This document shows, one piece after another, positions 33,116-41,867 of a stretch of 64,000 bases of DNA. Position 1 is the stretch's first letter. The number at the start of each line of letters is the position of its first letter. The DNA comes from Erysipelotrichaceae bacterium (GTDB taxonomy: Bacteria; Bacillota_I; Bacilli_A; Erysipelotrichales; Erysipelotrichaceae). The position numbers and the translations under genes are program-made. The stretch is from NCBI GenBank assembly GCA_017454765.1, contig JAFTCJ010000021.1:124001-188000 (forward strand), read 5' to 3'. The notes below the pieces were generated by a model. It made no database searches and was not told the origin of the DNA. It worked only from the letters and a program-made list of their open reading frames with translations.

Positions 33116-35695
33116 ATGTTGGACAGCAAATACGAAGCGAAAAAAGTTGAAGAAGGAAAGTATCAGGAATGGCTCGATCACCATTATTTTGAATGCGGTG
33201 ACATGTCAAAGAAACCTTACTGTATCGTCATTCCGCCTCCCAATGTAACTGGAAAGCTGCATCTGGGACATGCGATGGACAATACGATTCAGGATCTGCT
33301 GGCAAGGTATAACCGTCTCAAGGGATATGACGTCCTCTGGGTACCGGGAATGGACCATGCAGGTATCGCGACACAGGCTAAAGTCGATGAAAGACTGAAA
33401 AAACAGGGCGTATCGCGCTATGATCTGGGCAGGGAAAAGTTCCTGGAAAAAGCCTGGGAATGGAAAAATGAGTATTCTGAATTCATCCGTTCGCAATGGG
33501 CAAAACTGGGTAATTCAACAGACTACAGAAAAGAAAGATTCACACTTGATGAAGGTCTTTCCAATGCTGTCGCAAAAGTATTTGTCACATACTACAATGA
33601 AGGTCTGATCTACAGGGGCAAGAGAGTCATCAACTGGGATCCGGAAGCCAAAACAGCTTTAAGCAACATCGAAGTGATCCATAAAGATGTGGAAGCCTGC
33701 ATGTACTATATCCGCTATCATCTTGTCGGAAGTGATGAGACATTTGAAGTTGCTACGACAAGACCGGAAACGATGTTCGGAGATGTCTGTATCGTCGTCA
33801 ATCCCAATGATGAGAAAGTCAATCATCTGATCGGAAAGAAAGCGATCAATCCGGCCAACGGACAGGAACTGGAAATCATCGGTGATGAGTATATCGAGAT
33901 CGGTTTCGGAACCGGAATCATGAAATGCACACCTGCACATGACCCGAATGACTATCAGATCGCAATCAGACACAATCTTGATATGCCTATCTGCATGAAT
34001 GAAGACGGAACGATGAATGAGCTTTGCGGAGAATTCGAGGGTCTGGACAGGTTTGAATGCCGTGAGAAGCTGCTTGAGAAATACAAGGCTGAAGGCGCAT
34101 TCGTCAAAGCCGAGAAGATCGTTCACTCAGTCGGTCATTCCGAAAGGACCGGCGTCATGGTGGAACCGTATCTTTCCAATCAGTGGTTTGTCAAGATGAA
34201 ACCGTTGGCTGAAGCTGTTCTGAAAGCTCAGGAAAAAGAAGAAACAAAGATCAACTTCTATCCGAAACGTTTTGAAAAGACCTTCTGTCAGTGGCTGGAA
34301 AACATCGAAGACTGGTGCATCTCCAGACAGCTTTGGTGGGGACACAGAATCCCGGTGTGGTATCACAAGGAAACTGGAGAGATCTATTGCGATGTCAAAC
34401 CGCCGAAAGATATTGAAAATTATGTTCAGGACGAAGATGTACTTGATACGTGGTTCTCAAGTGCTTTGTGGCCGTTCACAACTTTGGGCTGGCCGGAGAT
34501 CACGGATGACTACAAGCGTTACTTCCCGACATCCTGTATGGTTACCGGCTATGACATCATCTTCTTCTGGGTCGCCCGCATGGCGTTCTCCGCTAGACAT
34601 TTCTGTGATGATGTACCGTTCAAGGACTGCCTGATCCACGGACTGATCAGGGATGAAAAGGGCAGGAAGATGTCCAAATCGCTGGGCAACGGTATCGATC
34701 CGATCGATCTGATCGACCAGTACGGTGCCGATGCTTTAAGACTGTTCCTGTCTACAAACTCAACACCGGGCCTTGACATGAACTTCTCGACAGAGAAGAT
34801 GCAGGCCGGCTGGAACTTCATTAACAAACTGTGGAACGCATCGAGATATGTGCTTCTGAATGTCGATGAATCTTATGAATATCACGTTCCTGAGATAGAT
34901 AATGAACTGGATTCATGGATTTTGAACAGACTGAATCAGACGATCGCTTCCGCAACAGCAAATCTTGACAAGTATGAACTTTCCATCGCCGGAAATGAGA
35001 TCATTTCCTTCGTATGGGATGATTTCTGTTCAATGTACATCGAATTCACGAAATCTGCACTCAACAGTGAAGACATCAGTGTGAAACATCATACACTGGA
35101 TACTCTGATCTATGTACTGGAAGCCATTCTGAAACTGATGCATCCGTTCATTCCGTTTGTCACGGAAGAGATCTATCAGAACATCCGCAGCAAGGATGAA
35201 TCCATCATGACCGAAACCTGGCCCGAGATCAGAAACGATGTGGATGTCGAGAAAGCGCAAGATATCGATCATATCATTCAGATCATCAAGATCACCAGGG
35301 AGATCAGGAGCGAGAACGACATCAAACCTTCCAAGCAGCTGGATGTGATCGTCAACGGTTTTGAACTGGATGATTCCCTGAAGGCAATTCTGGAACGTAT
35401 GACGAAGCTCAACGTGATTGAAAATTCTGATGAAGAAACGATCGTCAGACCGACTGATTTTGGAAACATTTCCTTCATCATGAGCGAGATCGTCGACAAG
35501 AAAGCCGAACTGGAAAAAATCGAGAAAGAACTCTCCAGGCTTGAAGCTGAGATCAGAAGATGTGAAGGTATGCTGAACAATGAGAAATTCACTTCCAAGG
35601 CTCCGGCTGAAAAAGTCGAGGAAGAGAGAATCAAACTGAAGAATTACCGTAATTCCTATGATACACTTGCCTTGAAGAAGAAGGAGTTTGAATAA
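33116..35695 (+). CDS. valS: Valyl-tRNA synthetase
   Basis: An 859-residue class I synthetase. HIGH appears as KLHLGHAM, KMSKS as GRKMSKSLGNG; the CP1 editing domain contains TTRPETMFGDV and TPAHDPNDY. The C-terminal anticodon domain is followed by a coiled coil (about the last 65 residues) typical of ValRS. The start MLDSKYEAKKVEE with AGGAGG is chosen; an upstream in-frame ATG lies inside the T-box terminator. The gene is controlled by the T-box leader. The next gene overlaps by one base. Confidence 0.97.
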   Translation: MLDSKYEAKKVEEGKYQEWLDHHYFECGDMSKKPYCIVIPPPNVTGKLHLGHAMDNTIQDLLARYNRLKGYDVLWVPGMDHAGIATQAKVDERLKKQGVSRYDLGREKFLEKAWEWKNEYSEFIRSQWAKLGNSTDYRKERFTLDEGLSNAVAKVFVTYYNEGLIYRGKRVINWDPEAKTALSNIEVIHKDVEACMYYIRYHLVGSDETFEVATTRPETMFGDVCIVVNPNDEKVNHLIGKKAINPANGQELEIIGDEYIEIGFGTGIMKCTPAHDPNDYQIAIRHNLDMPICMNEDGTMNELCGEFEGLDRFECREKLLEKYKAEGAFVKAEKIVHSVGHSERTGVMVEPYLSNQWFVKMKPLAEAVLKAQEKEETKINFYPKRFEKTFCQWLENIEDWCISRQLWWGHRIPVWYHKETGEIYCDVKPPKDIENYVQDEDVLDTWFSSALWPFTTLGWPEITDDYKRYFPTSCMVTGYDIIFFWVARMAFSARHFCDDVPFKDCLIHGLIRDEKGRKMSKSLGNGIDPIDLIDQYGADALRLFLSTNSTPGLDMNFSTEKMQAGWNFINKLWNASRYVLLNVDESYEYHVPEIDNELDSWILNRLNQTIASATANLDKYELSIAGNEIISFVWDDFCSMYIEFTKSALNSEDISVKHHTLDTLIYVLEAILKLMHPFIPFVTEEIYQNIRSKDESIMTETWPEIRNDVDVEKAQDIDHIIQIIKITREIRSENDIKPSKQLDVIVNGFELDDSLKAILERMTKLNVIENSDEETIVRPTDFGNISFIMSEIVDKKAELEKIEKELSRLEAEIRRCEGMLNNEKFTSKAPAEKVEEERIKLKNYRNSYDTLALKKKEFE

Positions 35696-36588
35696 TGGAC
35701 TACAGAAAGACGGCAACGATTTTAACAGCGACGGCCGGTGTTTCCTATCTGACATATCGGGCGATCTGTCATGATATGCTTTCAAAGATATTCGACAGAA
35801 AAGATAATGATCAGTTTGTGGAACAGAAGTATCTGGACTGGATCTCTGCTTCCAATGCTGTTCAGGTAAAAGTCAATTCGTTTGACGGACTGAAACTCAA
35901 TGCTTTTCATATCAGGAATCATGATGATGAAAGATATATGATCATGGTGCACGGGATCGCATCTTCTAAAAGTTCCCTGTATTCCAGAGCTTATGAATTC
36001 GATCAGATGGGATACAATCTCCTTCTGATCGATCAGAGAAATGCAGGGGAATCGGAAGGCGATCATTATACCTACGGCATCAAGGAAGCACAGGATCTGC
36101 AGATCTGGATCAATTATCTCGTCAGTAAGCATCCTGACTGCAGCATCTGCCTCTACGGCATATCCATGGGTGCTGCCACTGTCATGATGTCGACTGCCTA
36201 TGAACTGGCTGAAAACGTGAAATGTATCGTCGAAGAAAGCGGATACGCAAGTCTGGAAGAGGAATTTGCCTATCTGATCAGAAAAGACTACAAGATCCGC
36301 GTCACATATCCGGTTGTGAAACTGATCGATATGAAAATGAATGAGAAATACGGCATGAAACTGTCCGACGTTTCTCCCAAGACATGTCTTGAAAACAATG
36401 AGATTCCGATTCTTCTGATCCATTCCGAAGCAGATGAGACCGTTCCATTTGAGAATGCGAAGATTCTCTACAATCACAATAAAGGCGTCAAGAAGTATTA
36501 TCCAATCAAGGATACTGCTCATTACAGGGCAAATGAAGATCCGGATTACTATCGCAATATCGACGGCTTTATCAGGGATTATATGTGA
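35695..36588 (+). CDS. Alpha/beta hydrolase with N-terminal membrane anchor
   Basis: A 297-residue serine hydrolase. The N-terminus (KTATILTATAGVSYLTYRAI) is weakly hydrophobic and could anchor it. The oxyanion motif MVHGIASSKSS, nucleophile elbow YGISMGAATVM (Ser of GISMG), an acid in HSEADETVPF and the His of KDTAHYRANED make a complete catalytic triad. It resembles the YqkD-like family of unassigned esterases/peptidases. Its ATG overlaps the valS stop, so it should follow valine limitation through the T-box. Confidence 0.85.
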   Translation: MDYRKTATILTATAGVSYLTYRAICHDMLSKIFDRKDNDQFVEQKYLDWISASNAVQVKVNSFDGLKLNAFHIRNHDDERYMIMVHGIASSKSSLYSRAYEFDQMGYNLLLIDQRNAGESEGDHYTYGIKEAQDLQIWINYLVSKHPDCSICLYGISMGAATVMMSTAYELAENVKCIVEESGYASLEEEFAYLIRKDYKIRVTYPVVKLIDMKMNEKYGMKLSDVSPKTCLENNEIPILLIHSEADETVPFENAKILYNHNKGVKKYYPIKDTAHYRANEDPDYYRNIDGFIRDYM

Positions 36589-36593
36589 TACTG

Positions 36594-36622
36594 TTGAAAA
36601 TTGAGGATAGAGTCACTATAAT
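36594..36622 (+). promoter_or_regulatory. Promoter of the thrS T-box transcript
   Basis: TTGAAA (36594-36599), exactly 17 bp, TATAAT (36617-36622): a strong vegetative sigma-A promoter. Confidence 0.9.
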
Positions 36623-36628
36623 ATCTGT

Positions 36629-36827
36629 TAGAAACCGTGAATAAGACATGATCGTCCGTTACTGTTTTCAAGAGAGGATGTGGCCGGTGAAAACATCTGA
36701 CAGGCGGATGGATTACTACTTAGGAGTTTCTCCGTAATGGGAAGACGTTCCCCGCGTTAAGGGTTTAAGAAAGAAATTAAGGTGGTACCTCGCATCACTG
36801 CGACCTTTGTGCCGCCTTTTTCATTTT
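36629..36827 (+). ncRNA. T-box leader, threonine-specific
   Basis: T-box motif AAGGTGGTACC at 36779. The terminator pairs AAGGTGGTAC (36779-36788) with GTGCCGCCTT (36809-36818) followed by TTTCATTTT. The Stem I distal helix TGTTTTCA/TGAAAACA encloses the AGAGAGGATGTGGCCGG loop. The likely specifier is ACT (36715-36717), followed by A. Confidence 0.93.
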
Positions 36828-36838
36828 CAGGAGGCAAT

Positions 36839-38590
36839 ATGATCAATATCAGAGAAGACGAAAAACTGAACATTCTGAACCATTCCTGTGCCCATCTGCT
36901 TGCACAGGCTGTTTCACATCTCTATCCGCATGCGAAATTCTGGGTAGGACCGGTCATTGATGACGGGTTCTATTACGACATCGATCTGGGTGAAGATGTC
37001 ATCAAGGATGAAGACATCGAACGGATCGAAAAAGAGATGAAGAAGATCGCCAAGGACGGCAAGAGGATCGTACGTCATGAATTAAGCAGGGAAGAAGCAT
37101 TGGAGATGTTCAAAAATGACGAATACAAGATCGATCTGATCAACAATATGGATGATTCCACAGTGATCAGCTGCTACAGCCAGGGTGATTTTACAGACCT
37201 GTGCAGAGGACCGCATCTGGATTCCGTCAAGGAGATCAAGTATTTCAAACTGCTCAAGTATTCCGGTGCGTACTGGAAGAATGATGCCAAAAACAAGATG
37301 CTGCAGAGGATCTACGGAGTCGCTTTCTATACGCAGGAAGATCTGGATCAGTGCCTCAATGAAATTGAAGAAGCGAAGCAGAGAGACCACAGAAAGATCG
37401 GCAAGGAACAGGAACTGTTCATGTCTCATGTTCTGGTCGGTTCCGGAATGCCTATGTGGCTGCCGAACGGTGCAATTATCAGAAAACAGCTGGAAAACTA
37501 TATCTATGAAAAGGAACAGAAACTCGGCTACGAACATGTCTATACACCGTGTGTCGGTACAGTCGATCTTTACAAGACTTCCGGTCACTGGGATCATTAC
37601 AAGGAAAACATGTTCCCGATGATGAAAGTCGAGAATGAAGAATTCGTCTTAAGACCGATGAACTGCCCTCATCACATGCTGATCTACAAGAACAAGCTGC
37701 ATTCCTACAGAGATCTGCCGGTTAGGATCGGTGAATTCGCAACCGATTTCCGTTATGAAGCCAGCGGTGCTGTTAAAGGTCTGGAAAGAGTCAGATGCAT
37801 GTGCCAGAATGATGCCCATCTGTTTGTCACTCCCGAACAGATCGCTGATGAATTCAAGAAAGTCGTCACACTGATTCTTGATGTCTACAGGGATTTCGGC
37901 ATTACGAATTACAAATTCCGTCTTTCGCTGAGAGATCCTGCGGATAAGGAAAAATATTTCGATGATGATCAGATGTGGAATGAAGCTGAAGCAAAACTCA
38001 GGGAAGTTCTTGATTCGCTCGGTGTCAAATACTTTGAAGCGATCGGTGAAGCTGCATTCTACGGACCGAAACTGGATGTCGAAGTCAAACCGGCAATCGG
38101 TCCTGAAATCACACTTTCTACCTGTCAGCTGGACTTCCTGCTTCCGAGAAGATTCGAACTGACTTATGTCGATTCCGACGGTGAGAAAAAGACGCCGGTC
38201 GTTCTTCACAGAGCGATATTCGGAACCTTTGACCGTTTCACGGCTTATCTGATTGAAGAGACCAAGGGCTGCTTCCCGGTATGGCTTTCTCCCAAACAGG
38301 CCGTCATCATTCCTGTCCACTTTGAAAAACAGATCGATTATGCATATCAGGTAAGAGATCTGCTGAAAGAGAAAGGCGTCAGAGTCCATGTGGACAACAG
38401 AAATGAGAAACTCGGATACCGTATCAGAGAAGCACAGATGAACAAGATCCCTTATCAGATTGTCGTCGGAGACAGCGAAGTCGAAAACAATACCGTCAAT
38501 ATCAGACAGTACGGCAAGGAAGGTTCTGAATCGATGCCTCTGGCTGAGTTTGCGGAAAAGATCGAGGAACAGATCAGAGAAAGAAAATAA
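36839..38590 (+). CDS. thrS: Threonyl-tRNA synthetase lacking the TGS domain
   Basis: A 583-residue class II synthetase, shorter than the usual ~640. It starts almost directly at the editing domain: NHSCAHLLAQAV supplies His15 and His19 and DLCRGPH the Cys/His pair that hydrolyse Ser-tRNA-Thr. The N-terminal TGS domain is missing. The catalytic core has the zinc ligands in MNCPHHM and VLHRAIFGT and the motif 2 region around FRYEASG. The anticodon-binding domain is intact. AGGAGG sets the start; no upstream in-frame start could add a TGS domain because the T-box terminator intervenes. Confidence 0.96.
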   Translation: MINIREDEKLNILNHSCAHLLAQAVSHLYPHAKFWVGPVIDDGFYYDIDLGEDVIKDEDIERIEKEMKKIAKDGKRIVRHELSREEALEMFKNDEYKIDLINNMDDSTVISCYSQGDFTDLCRGPHLDSVKEIKYFKLLKYSGAYWKNDAKNKMLQRIYGVAFYTQEDLDQCLNEIEEAKQRDHRKIGKEQELFMSHVLVGSGMPMWLPNGAIIRKQLENYIYEKEQKLGYEHVYTPCVGTVDLYKTSGHWDHYKENMFPMMKVENEEFVLRPMNCPHHMLIYKNKLHSYRDLPVRIGEFATDFRYEASGAVKGLERVRCMCQNDAHLFVTPEQIADEFKKVVTLILDVYRDFGITNYKFRLSLRDPADKEKYFDDDQMWNEAEAKLREVLDSLGVKYFEAIGEAAFYGPKLDVEVKPAIGPEITLSTCQLDFLLPRRFELTYVDSDGEKKTPVVLHRAIFGTFDRFTAYLIEETKGCFPVWLSPKQAVIIPVHFEKQIDYAYQVRDLLKEKGVRVHVDNRNEKLGYRIREAQMNKIPYQIVVGDSEVENNTVNIRQYGKEGSESMPLAEFAEKIEEQIRERK

Positions 38591-38592
38591 AA

Positions 38593-38627
38593 AAATAACC
38601 TGCAGATCACTGCAGGTTATTTAATTT
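38593..38627. terminator. Bidirectional terminator between thrS and proS
   Basis: A 13-bp stem AAATAACCTGCAG (38593-38605) with CTGCAGGTTATTT (38610-38622), loop ATCA, then AATTTTT; A-rich on the other side, giving a U-tract for proS. It covers the last codons of proS. Confidence 0.93.
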
Positions 38628-40292
38628 TTCATATAACTGTTCCAGACTCAGTTCTTCAGCATTTTCTCCTGTCCTGGATTTGAATTCCACGATTCTTTCA
38701 CCGGCCTTCTTGCCGACAGTGATCCGGTAGGGAATTCCGATCAGTTCGGCATCATTGAATTTGACGCCCGGTCTCTCGTCCCTGTCATCCAGGATACATT
38801 CGATGCCTTTTGCGTTGAGTGCATGATAGATCTCTTCACCTAGCTGATTCTGGACATCGTCTTTTGTCGACATGATAAGAATGATGAATTTATAAGGAGC
38901 TATGTTTTCAGGCCAGATGATACCTTTTTCGTCATGGGACTGCTCAACAATGGCTGCCATCGTCCTGCCCAGACCGATACCGTAGGATCCCATCCAGACA
39001 TCCTGAAGTTTGTTTTCGACATCAAGATACTGCAGACCCATGGCTTTGGAATACTTCGTACCGAGTTTGAAGGTGTTGCCGACTTCGATGCCTTTCGTGA
39101 ATTTCAGTTTTCTGCCGCAGACAGGACAGAGATCGCCATCCTTGGCATTGACGATGTCACCGACGATATCATAACGGATATCTTCCGGATTGACGTTGAT
39201 GCAGTGACAGCCTTCTTCATTGGCTCCGCAGCAGAAATTGGACATTTCCAGGATCTCTTCATCGATCACGGTCTTGCAATTGAGATTGAGTGGTCCGCAA
39301 TAGCCGGGAACGGCATTGGATTTAGCAATCAGTTCATCATCGGCGAAGCTGATCTCCTGGCCGCCAAGAAGTTTGAGTGCCTTGGATTCATTCAGTTCTC
39401 TTTCACCGTTGGTAAAGAAGACGACTAGCTCTCCGTCGACATTCATAAGCAGTGCTTTGACGGTATCTTTCATATCCAAATGGAGGAATTCAGCAACTTT
39501 TTCGATGGATTCACAATGAGGTGTTTCCACTTTTTCAAGAGGGAGATGTTCCTTCTTTTCATGTTTTTCACTGCGCACCGTCTTGGCTACTTCCAGATTG
39601 GATGCATAATCGCAGTCCTCACAATAAAGAACCGTATCTTCTCCCAAAGGTGCGATGGCCTGGAATTCTTCTGACAGCAGACCGCCCATGACACCGGTAT
39701 CGGCTTTGACGACGCGGTAATCGATGCCCATTTCGTCAAAAGAAGCTTTATAGGCATCAAACATCTTGCGATAGCTGATATCCAGTCCTTTCTCATCGGC
39801 ATCAAAGGAATAGGCGTCTTTCATGACGAATTCCTTGACTCTTACCAGTCCGAATCGGGCACGGGGTTCATCACGGAATTTTGTCTGAAACTGATAAAGA
39901 TTGAAAGGCATGTTCTTGTAGGACTTGATCATGGATTTGGCTGCATAAGCAAAGAGTTCCTCATGCGTCGGTCCCAGGACAAAATCTTTGGCTGTACGGT
40001 CTTTCAGCTTGAAAATGGAAGGACCGAAACCCTTTAATCTGCCTGATTCTTCATAATATTCAGCTGCGATCAGCGCCGGCATCTTGACTTCCTGCGCTCC
40101 GGCAGCGTTCATATGTCTGCGGATGATGTTTTCGATGTTGTTCTGCACCTTTAATCCCAGCGGAAGCATGATATAAACACCGGCTGATGTTTTTTTGACA
40201 TAACCGGCTCTGGTCAGAAGGTTACCGCTGACGGAATCTTCATCTCTGACATCCTCTCTGATCGTAAAGAAATAGGAATCTTTCAGTTTCAT
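38607..40292 (-). CDS. proS: Prolyl-tRNA synthetase, bacterial type
   Basis: A 561-residue class II synthetase. Core motifs include MLPLGLKVQNNIENIIRRH, TKFRDEPRARFGLVRVKEF (motif 2) and GSYGIGLGRTMAAIVEQ (motif 3). Between them lies the bacterial ~180-residue editing insertion, followed by the anticodon domain. MKLKDSYFFTIRED is chosen as the start because GAAAGGAAAA lies just upstream. It has no T-box; a TATAAT (40319-40324, minus strand) directly after rnhC gives it its own promoter. Confidence 0.96.
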   Translation of the reverse strand: MKLKDSYFFTIREDVRDEDSVSGNLLTRAGYVKKTSAGVYIMLPLGLKVQNNIENIIRRHMNAAGAQEVKMPALIAAEYYEESGRLKGFGPSIFKLKDRTAKDFVLGPTHEELFAYAAKSMIKSYKNMPFNLYQFQTKFRDEPRARFGLVRVKEFVMKDAYSFDADEKGLDISYRKMFDAYKASFDEMGIDYRVVKADTGVMGGLLSEEFQAIAPLGEDTVLYCEDCDYASNLEVAKTVRSEKHEKKEHLPLEKVETPHCESIEKVAEFLHLDMKDTVKALLMNVDGELVVFFTNGERELNESKALKLLGGQEISFADDELIAKSNAVPGYCGPLNLNCKTVIDEEILEMSNFCCGANEEGCHCINVNPEDIRYDIVGDIVNAKDGDLCPVCGRKLKFTKGIEVGNTFKLGTKYSKAMGLQYLDVENKLQDVWMGSYGIGLGRTMAAIVEQSHDEKGIIWPENIAPYKFIILIMSTKDDVQNQLGEEIYHALNAKGIECILDDRDERPGVKFNDAELIGIPYRITVGKKAGERIVEFKSRTGENAEELSLEQLYEKLNNLQ

Positions 40293-40318
40293 AATCGTTT
40301 TCCTTTCAAATCTCACTT

Positions 40319-40324
40319 ATTATA
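40319..40324 (-). promoter_or_regulatory. -10 box of proS
   Basis: TATAAT on the minus strand abutting the rnhC stop codon, 26 nt before the proS start, with a normal ribosome site in between. Confidence 0.6.
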
Positions 40325-41173
40325 TCATCGATACTGATCGAAGTTTTTGAAATGCAGCTTGCCGATATTGGCCAGTTCATTCTTTCCAAAATGGGTGATC
40401 ACTTCCCTGATATTTTCATCGATCGCTTCCAGATTGGAAGAACCTTTCTGGAAATGCAAGCCGTATTTCTGGTCCAGGGCATCCATGTATTCCAGGAAAG
40501 CATAGCGGCTGATCATGGATCCGACAGCGACAGCAGGGTATTTCGATTCAGCTTTTGTCTCAAAGATCAGATCGTGATAGACTCTTTCTTCATCGGCAAG
40601 ATAACGGTAATAATCATCTACGGAGCAGAACTGATCGACATAGGCGGCCTTGGGGATATCATATCCCTTGTCCTGCATGTTCAGATAGGCTTTATTGTGC
40701 ATCTTGGCTTTGATGGAATTGAGATTGTCTTTTTCATGGACTCTGTTGTATGTCCTGTTGTCAAGGATCAGCAGGGAATGCCTGAATCTTTCTCTGAGTT
40801 CAGGACCGATCCTGCGGATGAATTCATCATCCAGCTGCTTGGAATCCGTAATGTGATTGGCTTCGATGAAGGGATAATCGTCTTCTTCGATGATGGCTGC
40901 CGTCACAATGACAGGACCGAAGACATCACCGGTTCCGACTTCATCTGATCCGGCCTGTCTGCTTTTCTTTGTCTCGATATAGGCGGATGCATAGAAAAAG
41001 GCGTCATTTCCCTGAAATACGACTTTTCCGCTCTTATAGATCGTGATCGTCAGATCGTCTCTCTGAATGAAGCAGTCAACATATTCGTTTTTGTTTTCCC
41101 TGATGTCGTCTTTGAACGTTTCCTTGAGTTTCAGGATCTTTTCTTCGTCGAGTTTGAATGAAAAAGTACTCAT
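40325..41173 (-). CDS. rnhC: Ribonuclease HIII
   Basis: A 282-residue RNase H type 2 enzyme that cuts RNA in RNA-DNA hybrids. The N-terminal TBP-like substrate-binding domain (~80 residues) is followed by the catalytic motif GSDEVGTGDVFGPVIVTAA with Asp and Glu, and downstream acidic residues (HITDSKQLDD, AAYVDQF). In many Firmicutes rnhC is divergent from cvpA-mutS2, as here. The start MSTFSFKL is preferred because TATACT lies 6 nt upstream, implying a leaderless mRNA. Confidence 0.95.
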   Translation of the reverse strand: MSTFSFKLDEEKILKLKETFKDDIRENKNEYVDCFIQRDDLTITIYKSGKVVFQGNDAFFYASAYIETKKSRQAGSDEVGTGDVFGPVIVTAAIIEEDDYPFIEANHITDSKQLDDEFIRRIGPELRERFRHSLLILDNRTYNRVHEKDNLNSIKAKMHNKAYLNMQDKGYDIPKAAYVDQFCSVDDYYRYLADEERVYHDLIFETKAESKYPAVAVGSMISRYAFLEYMDALDQKYGLHFQKGSSNLEAIDENIREVITHFGKNELANIGKLHFKNFDQYR

Positions 41174-41179
41174 ATCACT

Positions 41180-41185
41180 AGTATA
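41180..41185 (-). promoter_or_regulatory. -10 box of rnhC, leaderless
   Basis: TATACT on the minus strand, 6 nt (41174-41179) before the ATG at 41173; no ribosome site. Confidence 0.55.
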
Positions 41186-41193
41186 AATCAAAG

Positions 41194-41222
41194 TTGGTAA
41201 TTATGAATAATTGCGTTAAAAT
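41194..41222 (+). promoter_or_regulatory. Promoter of cvpA-mutS2, leaderless
   Basis: TTGGTA (41194-41199), 17 bp, TAAAAT (41217-41222), then only 6 nt to the ATG at 41229. Both -35 and -10 are well spaced, making this one of the clearest leaderless cases. Confidence 0.7.
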
Positions 41223-41228
41223 TTAGAT

Positions 41229-41867
41229 ATGATCATTCCTGAGAACTATTTTATTTACATTACTGGCTTTATCATCGCGATCTATCTCGTGATGATCTAT
41301 ATCGGATACAGAAAGGGTTTCCTGTATGAGCTCGTATCGCTTCTGTATACGGCGGCATCTCTTATTCTGGCCTGGTTCGCATCACCGGTACTTGCTTCAC
41401 TGTTTCCGTTATTTGATATCAGCAGTCTCAATGAGAAGTATGAACTGATCGATCATTTCTTCAATCTCAATAATCTGCTGAATACGGTGGCTTATTTCCT
41501 GATCATCTTCCTTGTTCTGAAGCTTCTTTATGTATTCGTCGCCCTGCTGATGAAATCACTCAACAAGATCCCGGTACTGGGAAAACTCAATCAGATTTTA
41601 GGCGCCTGTTCAGGTGTCATCAATGCGACACTGATCGCTTTGGCTTTATCCATGCTGCTGTCGCTTCCTCTGATATCAAACGGCAGGGAAGTCAGAGAAA
41701 AGACGATCCTGAAGTATATCGACGGCGTATCCGATCAGGCACTTGATTTTATCGTGGAAAAACTTTCGGATGCCAATATCAAGAAAGATGCTGAAGGCAT
41801 CGATATCGATTCATACAGAGAAGAATTCAGGAAATGGCTGATCACTGTGAGCGGAAGGAATGAATAA
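41229..41867 (+). CDS. cvpA: CvpA family membrane protein
   Basis: A 212-residue CvpA/colicin V production-type protein with four membrane helices (YITGFIIAIYLVMIYIGY, ELVSLLYTAASLILAWF, TVAYFLIIFLVLKLLYVF, GVINATLIALALSMLLSL) and a soluble tail. The family accompanies mutS2 in Firmicutes; its role is unclear. Its transcript appears leaderless. It overlaps mutS2 by 8 bases. Confidence 0.9.
   Translation: MIIPENYFIYITGFIIAIYLVMIYIGYRKGFLYELVSLLYTAASLILAWFASPVLASLFPLFDISSLNEKYELIDHFFNLNNLLNTVAYFLIIFLVLKLLYVFVALLMKSLNKIPVLGKLNQILGACSGVINATLIALALSMLLSLPLISNGREVREKTILKYIDGVSDQALDFIVEKLSDANIKKDAEGIDIDSYREEFRKWLITVSGRNE

Noticed and set aside
35782-36522. Minus-strand open frame of 246 codons opposite the alpha/beta hydrolase gene
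   Set aside because: Antisense to a gene with a complete catalytic triad; low-complexity Ile/Asp composition typical of mirrored codons.
37649-38389. Long minus-strand open frame (246 codons) opposite thrS
   Set aside because: It lies wholly antisense to a well-identified gene, has no ribosome site, family motif or promoter, and similar mirror frames occur opposite other AUC/GAU-rich genes here.
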